In this document: in pieces, positions 9,526-16,996 of the stretch
How positions within the stretch are numbered: position 1 is the first letter of the stretch
Layout of the letters: each line of letters opens with the position of its first letter
Source: Globomyces pollinis-pini
Taxonomy: Eukaryota; Chytridiomycota; Chytridiomycetes; Rhizophydiales; Globomycetaceae
DNA: 38,926 bases
Direction: 5' to 3'
NCBI GenBank assembly: GCA_025399215.1
Contig: MU621256.1
Span: forward strand, 1-38,926
The notes under the pieces: model-generated
Seen by the model: the letters and a program-made list of their open reading frames with translations, nothing else
The model's database searches: none
Told to the model about the DNA's origin: nothing
Program-made: the position numbers and the translations under genes

Positions 9526-10023
9526 ATGGAGATAAAAAATATTGAAGATCAACCTGTGAAAAAACCAATGAATTCATTCTTCAGGTATAAACAGTACATT
9601 CGACCTCGATTGTCAGAAAAATACGGCAAAATGTCTAATGGTGAAATGTCCAAACGAATCACGTACTGTTGGAAGAATGAAACTCCCGAAATAAAGAAAT
9701 ACTTTCGTGATTTGGCAAAGAAATCGTTTGAAGAACACAAACTCAAGTATCCAGACTTTGTATGGCCATCTAAAGCAAGTAAATCCAGAAGAGGATCTGG
9801 TAAATCAAACTGTTCAGATATCAGTTCACAAACCTCAAGTGTTGCTGACAGTCCCAAACTGTCACAATTGACCATCACAATACCCCCTTCTCCAATACTG
9901 ACACCTAAATCTGGGGATATATTTCAATTCAATGACTTTCGAACTGGCTGGACTCCAACATCGGTTACTTTTGATTCTAATATCCTGTTTGCTACTCCAC
10001 CCCTAAGCAATATGAGACCTTGA
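9526..10023 (+). CDS. MATA-type HMG-box DNA-binding protein (right copy)
   Basis: An intronless protein of 165 residues starting MEIKNIEDQPVKKPMNSF; the reading frame is open further upstream, but this Met sits 35-40 bp after a TATA box. The HMG box (about 13-83) and Ser-rich tail equal those of the left copy except two residues near the C terminus (TPPLSN against TSPVSN). The N terminus has a different origin. At VKKP both copies encode the same residues with three silent differences, then nucleotide identity begins abruptly at ATGAATTC, which looks like a conversion or recombination boundary. Probably a transcription factor; a mating-type role is speculative. Confidence 0.85.
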   Translation: MEIKNIEDQPVKKPMNSFFRYKQYIRPRLSEKYGKMSNGEMSKRITYCWKNETPEIKKYFRDLAKKSFEEHKLKYPDFVWPSKASKSRRGSGKSNCSDISSQTSSVADSPKLSQLTITIPPSPILTPKSGDIFQFNDFRTGWTPTSVTFDSNILFATPPLSNMRP

Positions 10024-10247
10024 ACAGAGCTGGTATCGTAATTTTCTCATTTGTAATAAACTTGTAATAAAAATTGAATGCATACAAAATTAATGATTAA
10101 AGTAAGTTCTGAACACCGAAAACGACATGAACTAATTTTGTTAGTAACAATAATGTATGTATTTGATAGGATGCACCATTTAGTGTATTATTTCCAACAA
10201 CTGCGCGAATCAAAAATAGAAGGGCAAAACTGAGAAGAGCAAAAAGA

Positions 10248-10319
10248 CTCTCCAACTGGGAATCGAACCCAGGTCATCCGCGTGACAGGCGGAGATACTA
10301 ACCACTATACTATTGAAGA
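10248..10319 (-). tRNA. tRNA-Asp(GTC)
   Basis: 72-nt cloverleaf on the minus strand: acceptor TCTTCAA pairs with TTGGAGA, anticodon stem TCCGC/GCGGA around loop CTGTCAC (anticodon GTC), T-arm CTGGG-TTCGATT-CCCAG. No intron. First of three tRNAs in a row; only its 3' end survives in the left arm. Confidence 0.95.
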
Positions 10320-10322
10320 CCT

Positions 10323-10394
10323 CTCCGAATCCGGGAATCGAACCCGGGCCGCCTCGGTGAAAGCGAGGAATCCTAACCACTGGACTAATTCGGA
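10323..10394 (-). tRNA. tRNA-Glu(TTC)
   Basis: 72-nt cloverleaf: acceptor TCCGAAT/ATTCGGA, anticodon stem CCTCG/CGAGG with loop CTTTCAC (anticodon TTC), T-arm CCGGG-TTCGATT-CCCGG. All stems pair. Lies 3 bp from tRNA-Asp; absent from the left arm. Confidence 0.95.
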
Positions 10395-10398
10395 CACG

Positions 10399-10469
10399 TG
10401 CGCCAGCCCGGAATTGAACCGGGGGCTCATCGATGGCAACGATGAATTTTACCACTAAACCACTGGCGC
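10399..10469 (-). tRNA. tRNA-Gly(GCC)
   Basis: 71-nt cloverleaf: acceptor GCGCCAG/CTGGCGC, anticodon stem CATCG/CGATG with loop TTGCCAT (anticodon GCC), T-arm CCCGG-TTCAATT-CCGGG. Lies 4 bp from tRNA-Glu. Its left-arm partner at 773-843 has lost two stem pairs. Confidence 0.95.
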
Positions 10470-10944
10470 TTGAGTACTCATCAAGATAACGCTATTGGAT
10501 GTGATTAAACTATACTACCACTTAATAATCACAATAACTGCATTAAGCCATAAATGAGTAATACCGTCAAACGGAATAAGACATCTGACTGAAAACTGTT
10601 CCTAATCCTCATACCTGTTGATAGTTTTCAGTAAATCAATTAAAGTGGAATGAAAGTTCAGTCAATGCATTCCAGGCTTGATTGCCAGTGATTGCTTAGA
10701 ATAGAGATTCATACGTAGCATTAAACTCAACGGATTCCTTGTTTAGCTGCTTGTTTGAGCTGATTCTCACATTTAGATTTTAAGCTTTTAGGTGACTTTA
10801 AAAGCACATGAAAACCGTCTTTGATTATAAATTGAACACACTGCAATGATAAATTAAACTGATTGATATCGTGGTTTTTCGAATTTAAATAGTTATATTA
10901 ACAAGAATCAGATTGGTTAAATAGGGTTTGTTGAACGACACACA
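10470..10944. other. Intergenic part of right arm with about 270 bp absent from left arm
   Basis: 475 bp between tRNA-Gly and the micro-gene. About 10580-10860 has no counterpart in the left arm, so it is an insertion here or a deletion there. No ORF or terminal repeats were recognised. Confidence 0.5.
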
Positions 10945-11100
10945 TCACAGTTTGACTCCAAGAGACTGCTTCGACGAGAGATTGAGCATTTGAACTAGTG
11001 TCATTGAGTTTGTTTTCTGCTTGGATTCCTTCTTGGAATTGACCAACAAGGACACGGAGGATTCGGTTTTGTTCAAAGTTTGATAGTCAGTGGTTTGCAT
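10945..11100 (-). CDS. Micro-gene, 51-aa protein, subfamily 1 (copy A)
   Basis: Starts MQTTDYQTLNKTESSVSLLV, ends LNLSSKQSLGVKL; 51 residues, no intron. It is the inverted-duplication partner of the copy at 409-564. A TATA box (minus strand, 11149-11156) and two TGACTCA sites (11169-11175, 11193-11199) lie upstream with the same spacing as in that copy. Function unknown. Confidence 0.7.
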   Translation of the reverse strand: MQTTDYQTLNKTESSVSLLVNSKKESKQKTNSMTLVQMLNLSSKQSLGVKL

Positions 11101-11148
11101 TTATGGATGTGATAATTTAAGATGATTATGATCTACATCTATGCACGG

Positions 11149-11199
11149 TTTTTATAGTGCAATGACAATGACTCACGTTGGCACTCTTGAAATGACTCA
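11149..11199 (-). promoter_or_regulatory. Micro-gene A promoter: TATA box and two TGACTCA sites
   Basis: Reverse-strand TATAAAAA at 11149-11156, TGACTCA at 11169-11175 and 11193-11199. Spacing between sites and to the TATA box matches copies L, C and E. Confidence 0.6.
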
Positions 11200-11502
11200 C
11201 TCAACTCAATTTGACTCTTCTGTTTCAGGACACATTTGGCAAATCAGTTGATCATGGACATGGATAAGAATCAACTTGGTGTTTACAAGACATGGCTAAC
11301 AGTATAGTTAATCTCTGCACTCGAGTGACTCCACTGTGTTTTCAATGACCCACCAATGTTTTCTTATTTAACTTTTTGAAGCAGATCGAACCATAATTTG
11401 CTATGTATTGCTCAATACGGGTAATCACCATGAACAATGTTTTTTTCGAATTTAAAAAGGTTTATTAACATGAATCAGTTTGGTACTGGTGGAAAGCAGA
11501 AA

Positions 11503-11658
11503 TTATATTTTGATTCCAAGAGACTGCTTGGAAGAAAGATTGAGCATTTGAACTAGTGTCATTGGGTTGGTTTTCTGTTTGAATTCCTTCTTGGACGTGA
11601 CCAACAGGGACACGGAGGATTCAGTCTTGTTCAAGGTTTGATAGCTATTTGATTGCAT
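11503..11658 (-). CDS. Micro-gene, 51-aa protein, subfamily 1 (copy B)
   Basis: Starts MQSNSYQTLNKTESSVSLLV and ends LNLSSKQSLGIKI; 51 residues. It is the most divergent intact member of subfamily 1. The promoter has TATAAAAG (minus strand, 11707-11714) but lacks the paired TGACTCA sites, so it is probably regulated differently. The plus-strand ORF at 11680-11877 overlaps this promoter and is not credible. Confidence 0.65.
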   Translation of the reverse strand: MQSNSYQTLNKTESSVSLLVTSKKEFKQKTNPMTLVQMLNLSSKQSLGIKI

Positions 11659-11944
11659 TTATGGATTTGATAAATTAAGATGGATTCTGATCTACATCTA
11701 TTCTCGCTTTTATACCCAATTTACGGTCAACCGTTGTTTTGCTTTGAGTCCGTCGCTTTTCCTTATCCGCTTTTATGCTTTTTATTCGGACCGACTGCTT
11801 TAAACATCACAGCACATAAGAAAAAAGCATTTCAAGTTCTGTTACAAACTGAACGAACACTAGAAATGAGCATGTAGTTTTTTGAATTTAAATAGTTTTA
11901 TTAATAAGAATCAGATTGGTTAGATATGCACTAGTCTTCACAAA

Positions 11945-12100
11945 TCACAATTTGGTTCCAAGAGTTTGCTTGGAAGAGAGATTGAGCATCTGTGACAGAG
12001 TCAATGAATTTGTTTTATGCTTGGATTCCTTCTTGGACGTGACCAACAAGGACACGGAGGATTCAGTCTTGTTCAAGGTTTGATAGTCAGTAGCTTGCAT
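11945..12100 (-). CDS. Micro-gene, 51-aa protein, subfamily 1 (copy C)
   Basis: Starts MQATDYQTLNKTESSVSLLV and ends LSQMLNLSSKQTLGTKL; 51 residues. A TATA box at 12148-12155 and TGACTCA sites at 12168-12174 and 12191-12197 lie upstream (minus strand). With copy D it forms a two-gene module repeated about 1.2 kb on as copies E and F. Confidence 0.7.
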   Translation of the reverse strand: MQATDYQTLNKTESSVSLLVTSKKESKHKTNSLTLSQMLNLSSKQTLGTKL

Positions 12101-12147
12101 TTATGGATTTGATAATCTAAGATGATTTGATCTACATGTATGCACGG

Positions 12148-12197
12148 TTTTTATAGTGCAATGACAATGACTCACTTGCCACTCTTGAAATGACTCA
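12148..12197 (-). promoter_or_regulatory. Micro-gene C promoter: TATA box and two TGACTCA sites
   Basis: TATAAAAA on the minus strand at 12148-12155, then TGACTCA at 12168-12174 and 12191-12197, conserved in position with copies L, A and E. Confidence 0.6.
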
Positions 12198-12521
12198 CTC
12201 AACTCAATTTGACTCTTCTGTTTCAGGACACGCTTGGCAAATCAGTTGATCAAGGATATATGACACCTTCATGAATGATCATCTGATAGAAGAGAATAAA
12301 GCAAAGTATAGAACTGGCTATCAATAGTCTAACAAAAAGGACCTTGGTTATGATAACCTGCACAACCATCTATCCAAGTACAGTGATGATCCCTTCTTTC
12401 AATACAGTTAGCATTATAATGAATCTTTGGACTCGTGTGAAGCTCTCTTAGGTTTCAGTAAAAATGCACATGTTTTTAGAATAATTAATATATTAACAGT
12501 TGACAGTCATGAGTAAGAGAT

Positions 12522-12674
12522 TTAGTGCTTTGATCCAATACAGTGCTTTGAGGACAGTTGGAGTAATTCTTTCAAGGTAGTGGTAGATGACTGCGACTTT
12601 TTAGAACTGCACATGGAGCTGCTGTCGGAGTCTGAGTTGTTGAGGAGGAATGTTTGAGATTGATTAGATGGCAT
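12522..12674 (-). CDS. Micro-gene, 50-aa protein, subfamily 2 (copy D)
   Basis: Starts MPSNQSQTFLLNNSDSD and ends LLQLSSKHCIGSKH; 50 residues. The C-terminal half SSKKSQSS...TLKELLQLSSK parallels TSKKESK...LTLSQMLNLSSK of subfamily 1, so the two groups are probably related. The promoter has TATAAATT (minus strand, 12726-12733) without TGACTCA pairs. Function unknown. Confidence 0.62.
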   Translation of the reverse strand: MPSNQSQTFLLNNSDSDSSSMCSSKKSQSSTTTLKELLQLSSKHCIGSKH

Positions 12675-13212
12675 TGGATTGAAGTAAGCGTGAAGAAGTT
12701 GTTGTTTCCACTTCTTGATCCATTCAATTTATACACGTCTAAGGTGGCTTTTTTAATGCTTTTGGTTGATTGCTTTTTGCTTTCAAAGAACGCGAAGCAA
12801 CGAAGCAAGCTGATGAGTTGATTCATACCAAGAAGCTATGTTGAAGCAGTGGTGAATATATACTATGAAATTCTATAGAGGACTTGTTCCATCTAATGAA
12901 CCTGTTCCAAGCCTGGAGAAGCAACCCCAGAACATCACATAGTAATTTCCACCTTATATTTTAATCTGGGAAGGTGTTGGTTCACTTTCATGCACCCCAA
13001 CTTGAAAACTGTCGCGTACAAACGTTTATGATTCAGACCGACTGCTTTTGAACATTACAACCCATATAAAAAAAGCATTTCCAGTTATATTGCAAACTGA
13101 ACAAATAAAAAGGATAGATTAAAAATGAGTATATATTGGTTTTTGTTTTTTGAATTTAAATAGTTTTATTAATAAGAATCAGATTGGTTAGATATGCACT
13201 AATCTTCACAAA
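12675..13212. other. Intergenic region between micro-genes D and E
   Basis: 538 bp with the copy D promoter and 3' sequence of copy E. Sequence near 13030-13140 is similar to 11790-11880, a non-coding repeat travelling with the cluster. No additional gene. Confidence 0.5.
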
Positions 13213-13368
13213 TCACAATTTGGTTCCAAGAGTTTGCTTGGAAGAGAGATTGAGCATCTGTGACAGAGTCAATGAGTTTGTCTTCTGCTTGGACTCCTTC
13301 TTGGACGTGACCAACAAGGACACGGAGGATTCGGTTTTGTTCAAGGTTTGATAGTCAGTAGTTTGCAT
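13213..13368 (-). CDS. Micro-gene, 51-aa protein, subfamily 1 (copy E)
   Basis: Starts MQTTDYQTLNKTESSVSLLV and ends LSQMLNLSSKQTLGTKL. It differs from copy C by two residues (A3T, H28Q) and by several synonymous changes. TATA box at 13425-13432; TGACTCA at 13445-13451 and TGAGTCA at 13469-13475 (minus-strand gene). Confidence 0.7.
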   Translation of the reverse strand: MQTTDYQTLNKTESSVSLLVTSKKESKQKTNSLTLSQMLNLSSKQTLGTKL

Positions 13369-13424
13369 TTGCGTGTTTGTGTATTTGATAATTTAAGATG
13401 ATTTTGATCTACATCTATGCATGG

Positions 13425-13475
13425 TTTTTATACTGGAAGCGCAATGACTCACGTTGGCACTCTTGAAATGAGTCA
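13425..13475 (-). promoter_or_regulatory. Micro-gene E promoter: TATA box and two AP-1-like sites
   Basis: TATAAAAA on the minus strand at 13425-13432, TGACTCA at 13445-13451 and TGAGTCA at 13469-13475. Same layout as copies L, A and C. Confidence 0.6.
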
Positions 13476-13668
13476 CTCAACCAATTTGACTCTTTGGCAC
13501 GTTTGGTAAATCAGTTGATCGAATATACTTGGTCTTTACAAGACAGGATTAACAGTATAGTCATTTTCGTACTCGAATCAGTGATTTCTTAGATCACAGT
13601 GAAATTGAAATGCACATGTTTTTTAGAATAATAAATATATTAACAGTTGACAGTCATGAGTAAGAGAT

Positions 13669-13815
13669 TTAGTGCTTTGATCCAATACAGTGCTTTGAGG
13701 ACAGTTGAAGCAAACCTTTCAATGTGGATGACTGCGATTTTTTAGAACTGCACGTGGAGTTCACGTCGGAGTCCGAGTTGTTGAGGAGGAATGTTTGAGA
13801 TTGATTAGATGGCAT
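13669..13815 (-). CDS. Micro-gene, 48-aa protein, subfamily 2 (copy F)
   Basis: Starts MPSNQSQTFLLNNSDSD and ends LLQLSSKHCIGSKH; 48 residues, two fewer than copy D because of a short Thr indel that keeps the frame. A TATAAAAG box lies at 13867-13874 (minus strand). In-frame length change and conserved ends support a translated gene. Confidence 0.62.
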   Translation of the reverse strand: MPSNQSQTFLLNNSDSDVNSTCSSKKSQSSTLKGLLQLSSKHCIGSKH

Positions 13816-14225
13816 TAGAATCAAGGAAAAGTGAATAGGTTAGATGTTTCCCCTTCTTAATGGATTCTTTTATACACATCCAATGTGGCTTTTTCAATGC
13901 TTTTGGTTGATTGCTTTTTGCTTTCAAAGGACGCGAAGCAACCAAGCACATTGATGAGTTCATTAATATCAGGAAGCCATGTTAGTACAGTGATGAATAT
14001 ATACTATAAAGTTCTGTGGTACATAAAATTTATCTCTTCATTTAATACCAATACAATACGCGCACCTTTCCTTAGTGTACTCATCCGATAACAAGACTAG
14101 AATTTGATGTTTCTGAATGCGCGAAAGCAAGAAAATTCATTCATTTAAGGAGAGTTCAAAGCAGTCCGTTGCTTCATTTAGTGCTCGTTTTCTTCTCAAA
14201 AAGGAAACTCAATTTTTTTGACATA
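13816..14225. other. Intergenic region between micro-gene F and serine hydrolase gene
   Basis: 410 bp containing the copy F promoter on one side and the serine hydrolase promoter on the other. The 68-codon ORF at 13885-14091 overlaps the copy F TATA box region and is not accepted. Confidence 0.5.
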
Positions 14226-16247
14226 ATGCAATTTTTACTAGGATTTCTTGTAGGAAATGTACTCGGTAAGGGTGCCCTTAGCTGGGAATCGAAATTATCA
14301 AACTGGACAAGTAGATTCAATGAACTGGCAGATATGAAAGGCACTGATGCTTATTCTGCAACATTCTTCAAGCTCAATGATAATAGCCAAACGTTGGTCA
14401 AGTTTCAAAATGGATCTTGCTATGATTTGAATGGAAATATCAAGTCTTCTCAGACTGATCAAACCTTGTATCGATGGGCGAGTGTGAGTAAAATGTATGC
14501 GACAACAGCTCTATTTCAGCTGATTGAAGATGGAGTTCTTAGTACTTCTGATCTTGTTGTGGACCATCTACCTTGGTTAGCTAATCAATTGAAGAATCAT
14601 CCATTAACCGTCCATGATCTACTTCATCATACAGTGGGATTGGATGAGAATATGTTTGGATCTTTTTGGCCCTTTCCTGCTAAAAATGTATCGTCAAAAT
14701 CGGTAGTAGAGGAACTATGGACAGACTTTACAGCACCCAATGGTATCGCTGGAGGTCCTTCATACTCTAATATTGGAATGACTATTTTGGGATCGATTAT
14801 TGAAGAGAAAACAAATCTCAATCTAGGTGATTATTTACAGAAACATGTCTATGCACCTCTAAACATTACTCATAATGGCTTCCCGTATGAAATTGTCCAA
14901 CGAGGGAAAATGGATGATTTATGCTATTGCGCAGAATCAAATCAATATGAACCATATGATATCCCTGCTTACTCTTCAGGAGGAATGATCTCAACTACAG
15001 ATGATGTAGCCAAATTCTTTATTGCACTGTTGCAAAATGGCCAATCACTTTTCAAGAAACCAACCACATCTGAAGAATTTCGAAAAGCTCCATGGTACGT
15101 TAAATATTTCGGACCAAATGGATATCGTAATGGTTGGGAGTTTGAAACATACAAAGGTGTTGAAATGTTCACAAAAGGTGGAAACTTGATGGGCTTTCAT
15201 AGTAAAGCATGGATAATTCCTGAGTTCAATGAAGGTGGAGTATTTGTATCTACGAGCACTGATGATTATCGGCTCCGAGATAGTGCTGTGCAAGCTTTTA
15301 TGGATTTATTACACCCCAACCTATCATCAGATACTCGTTTGCCGCATCTTCCAATTTCACACCACTGGAATGTCAGCTCGTCAAAAATTGAAGGATCCTA
15401 CAGTAATCTGAGAAATGTCTACAAAGGGTTAAGTCGTATTTTCTCTCTTCCCGCTTCCTCATCTCTTACGTTTAAGGTGAATAACACATTGGGATCATTA
15501 GATCTGCTGCAGCATGGTCAAATCGTAAATTATTTTCCAATACAAGTTGATTCACACCAACCCAATAATATGGTAGTCTATCAAGCTCTGTATGCTGGAA
15601 AAGTCAAAACATTAACAGCAGTGTTTGATGGGTCATATAGTGATGACGCTACATCCATATCATACATCGGAATTGATGGAACATCAACGTTCGTTCCAAT
15701 CCTATTTTTGGATAAACCGTGGGTGTGCTATCTCATGTTAACCTTGGAATTTATGTCAATCTTAGTCTCAGCCTTGTTAGGAATATATAGCATCAAATAC
15801 TTTCAGGCCAAGTTTGTTCGAAGTCGATACATGGCAGTTGCTGGTGACGATGCTTTGGCCGAATTAGAAGATAATGCTGAACTCAATCCCGAGTTCATCT
15901 CTTATGCATCTTTGTTATGGACTGGAATTAACATTTTTCAACTGTTTAATGCCGCTTTTGGGGTCTTCATTCTTTTTGTTGGGTCTATCATTATTGGAAT
16001 GTACACAATTAACCCTTTCCGGTCAAATCCAATTGTTTTGTTGACTCTTTTCGTAAGTGTGAATTTGCTGTATTCTTTCGGTGCCATTCTATTAGTTTGT
16101 TGTATCATCGCTTACTTTGCATTGAAAGATTCTACCGAAAAAGTATGTCCTATCCAAATCACCTTATGGCTTTGCTTTGTTGCTTTCCATATTCTCGGAT
16201 TGATTCAAACCATCCACTTAAATTGGCTTTCGTTCCATTTCTGGTAG
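14226..16247 (+). CDS. Beta-lactamase-fold serine hydrolase with C-terminal membrane domain (copy 1)
   Basis: A 673-residue intronless protein. It starts MQFLLGFLVGNVLG, a short signal-like segment matching the paralogue at 26750. The hydrolase domain shows S86-V-S-K89 (SxxK, nucleophile and base), Y180-S-N182 (YxN) and TKGGN near 317 in place of KTG, the three motifs of class C beta-lactamase/DD-peptidase-type hydrolases (PF00144). The last 170 residues hold about four hydrophobic helices, so the catalytic domain should face the lumen or outside. The substrate is unknown; eukaryotic relatives include LACTB-type proteases and esterases. An upstream in-frame ATG at 14169 is not conserved. No introns in an intron-rich genome suggests acquisition or retroposition. 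Confidence 0.85.
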   Translation: MQFLLGFLVGNVLGKGALSWESKLSNWTSRFNELADMKGTDAYSATFFKLNDNSQTLVKFQNGSCYDLNGNIKSSQTDQTLYRWASVSKMYATTALFQLIEDGVLSTSDLVVDHLPWLANQLKNHPLTVHDLLHHTVGLDENMFGSFWPFPAKNVSSKSVVEELWTDFTAPNGIAGGPSYSNIGMTILGSIIEEKTNLNLGDYLQKHVYAPLNITHNGFPYEIVQRGKMDDLCYCAESNQYEPYDIPAYSSGGMISTTDDVAKFFIALLQNGQSLFKKPTTSEEFRKAPWYVKYFGPNGYRNGWEFETYKGVEMFTKGGNLMGFHSKAWIIPEFNEGGVFVSTSTDDYRLRDSAVQAFMDLLHPNLSSDTRLPHLPISHHWNVSSSKIEGSYSNLRNVYKGLSRIFSLPASSSLTFKVNNTLGSLDLLQHGQIVNYFPIQVDSHQPNNMVVYQALYAGKVKTLTAVFDGSYSDDATSISYIGIDGTSTFVPILFLDKPWVCYLMLTLEFMSILVSALLGIYSIKYFQAKFVRSRYMAVAGDDALAELEDNAELNPEFISYASLLWTGINIFQLFNAAFGVFILFVGSIIIGMYTINPFRSNPIVLLTLFVSVNLLYSFGAILLVCCIIAYFALKDSTEKVCPIQITLWLCFVAFHILGLIQTIHLNWLSFHFW

Positions 16248-16496
16248 GTTAGTGGTTCATTAATAAAAGTCTTTTGCTACTTATATTTCCCAGAGAATCA
16301 TGAACCAAAATTCAACATAAACACGAAACTTTCTGATGTATTCTTTTTAAATTGTTTGGATTTCTTATCTTCAGTCAAGGATTAAAGAAATTCAGATCAA
16401 TAACAACTCATTAATGACTAAATAATCTTAGAGGAGATCGCACAGAGTTTGTATTACAAATATGAATCGAATTGGTTAAATTTGGTTTGAATGAAC

Positions 16497-16648
16497 TTAT
16501 AGTTTCATCCCAAGAGATTGCTTTGACGAGAGATTGAGCATTTGAACTAGTTTCAACGAGTTGGTGTTTTGGATTCCTTCTTGGACATGACCAACAAGGA
16601 CATAGAGGATTCATCATTGTTTAAGGTTTGACAATCAGTAGTTTGCAT
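16497..16648 (-). pseudogene. Frameshifted micro-gene, subfamily 1 (copy G)
   Basis: Starts MQTTDCQTLNNDESSMSLLV, but a 4-nt deletion after the KKES codons shifts the frame to a stop at 16553-16555 (31 residues). The remaining sequence still matches the family through 16497. The upstream AP-1-like sites are damaged (GACTCA without the T; TGAGTCG). A decayed copy of the cluster module. Confidence 0.75.
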
Positions 16649-16765
16649 CGATGGATTTGATAATTTAAGATGGTTGTGATCTACATCTATACACGATTTT
16701 TATACTCAAAGGGCGAAGACTCACGTTGGCACTCTTGGAATGAGTCGCTCAACTGAGTTTGACTC

Positions 16766-16864
16766 TTAGATTGCATTAGATTCAAGCAAGCGTGGATCGG
16801 TTGATCTTTCCTCGTCTTGATCCATGCCTTTTAATACACATATAAGGTAGATTTCAAAATGCTA
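16766..16864 (-). pseudogene. Promoter/5' remnant of subfamily 2 micro-gene (copy H)
   Basis: Matches the upstream region of copies D and F, including the CTTGATCCAT...TTTTAATACACAT segment over the former TATA box, but the coding part is gone; the remnant abuts the upstream region of copy G. It shows that the two-gene module once existed a third time. Confidence 0.6.
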
Positions 16865-16996
16865 TTGCTAGTACTTCCTGTAGGATAGTGATGATTGTAT
16901 AACCATTTTTTAAAAGTAACCATATAAACCTGGCGGAGCAGATGTTTATTTTTTTACTTCTTGAAAACGAAGTTTTTCAAGAGACTAAATAGTTCA

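Larger units (their letters stand above)
9568..11496. repeat. Right arm of large inverted duplication
   Basis: Inverted counterpart of 1-1789. It keeps three intact tRNA genes and about 270 bp (near 10580-10860) absent from the left arm. The HMG part is almost identical between arms; the outer flanks differ more, so the HMG segment may have been homogenised recently. Confidence 0.92.

Noticed and set aside
10210..10455. 81-codon ORF
   Set aside because: Lies over three tRNA genes.
11680..11877. 65-codon plus-strand ORF
   Set aside because: It overlaps the promoter of micro-gene B; part of it belongs to a non-coding repeat also found at about 13030-13140, where no equivalent ORF was noted.
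12572..12826. 84-codon minus-strand ORF
   Set aside because: Runs through the TATA box and start of micro-gene D in another frame; not supported by copy F.
16411..16617. 68-codon ORF near the frameshifted micro-gene
   Set aside because: Out-of-frame reading of the decayed copy G; the real frame starts at 16648.
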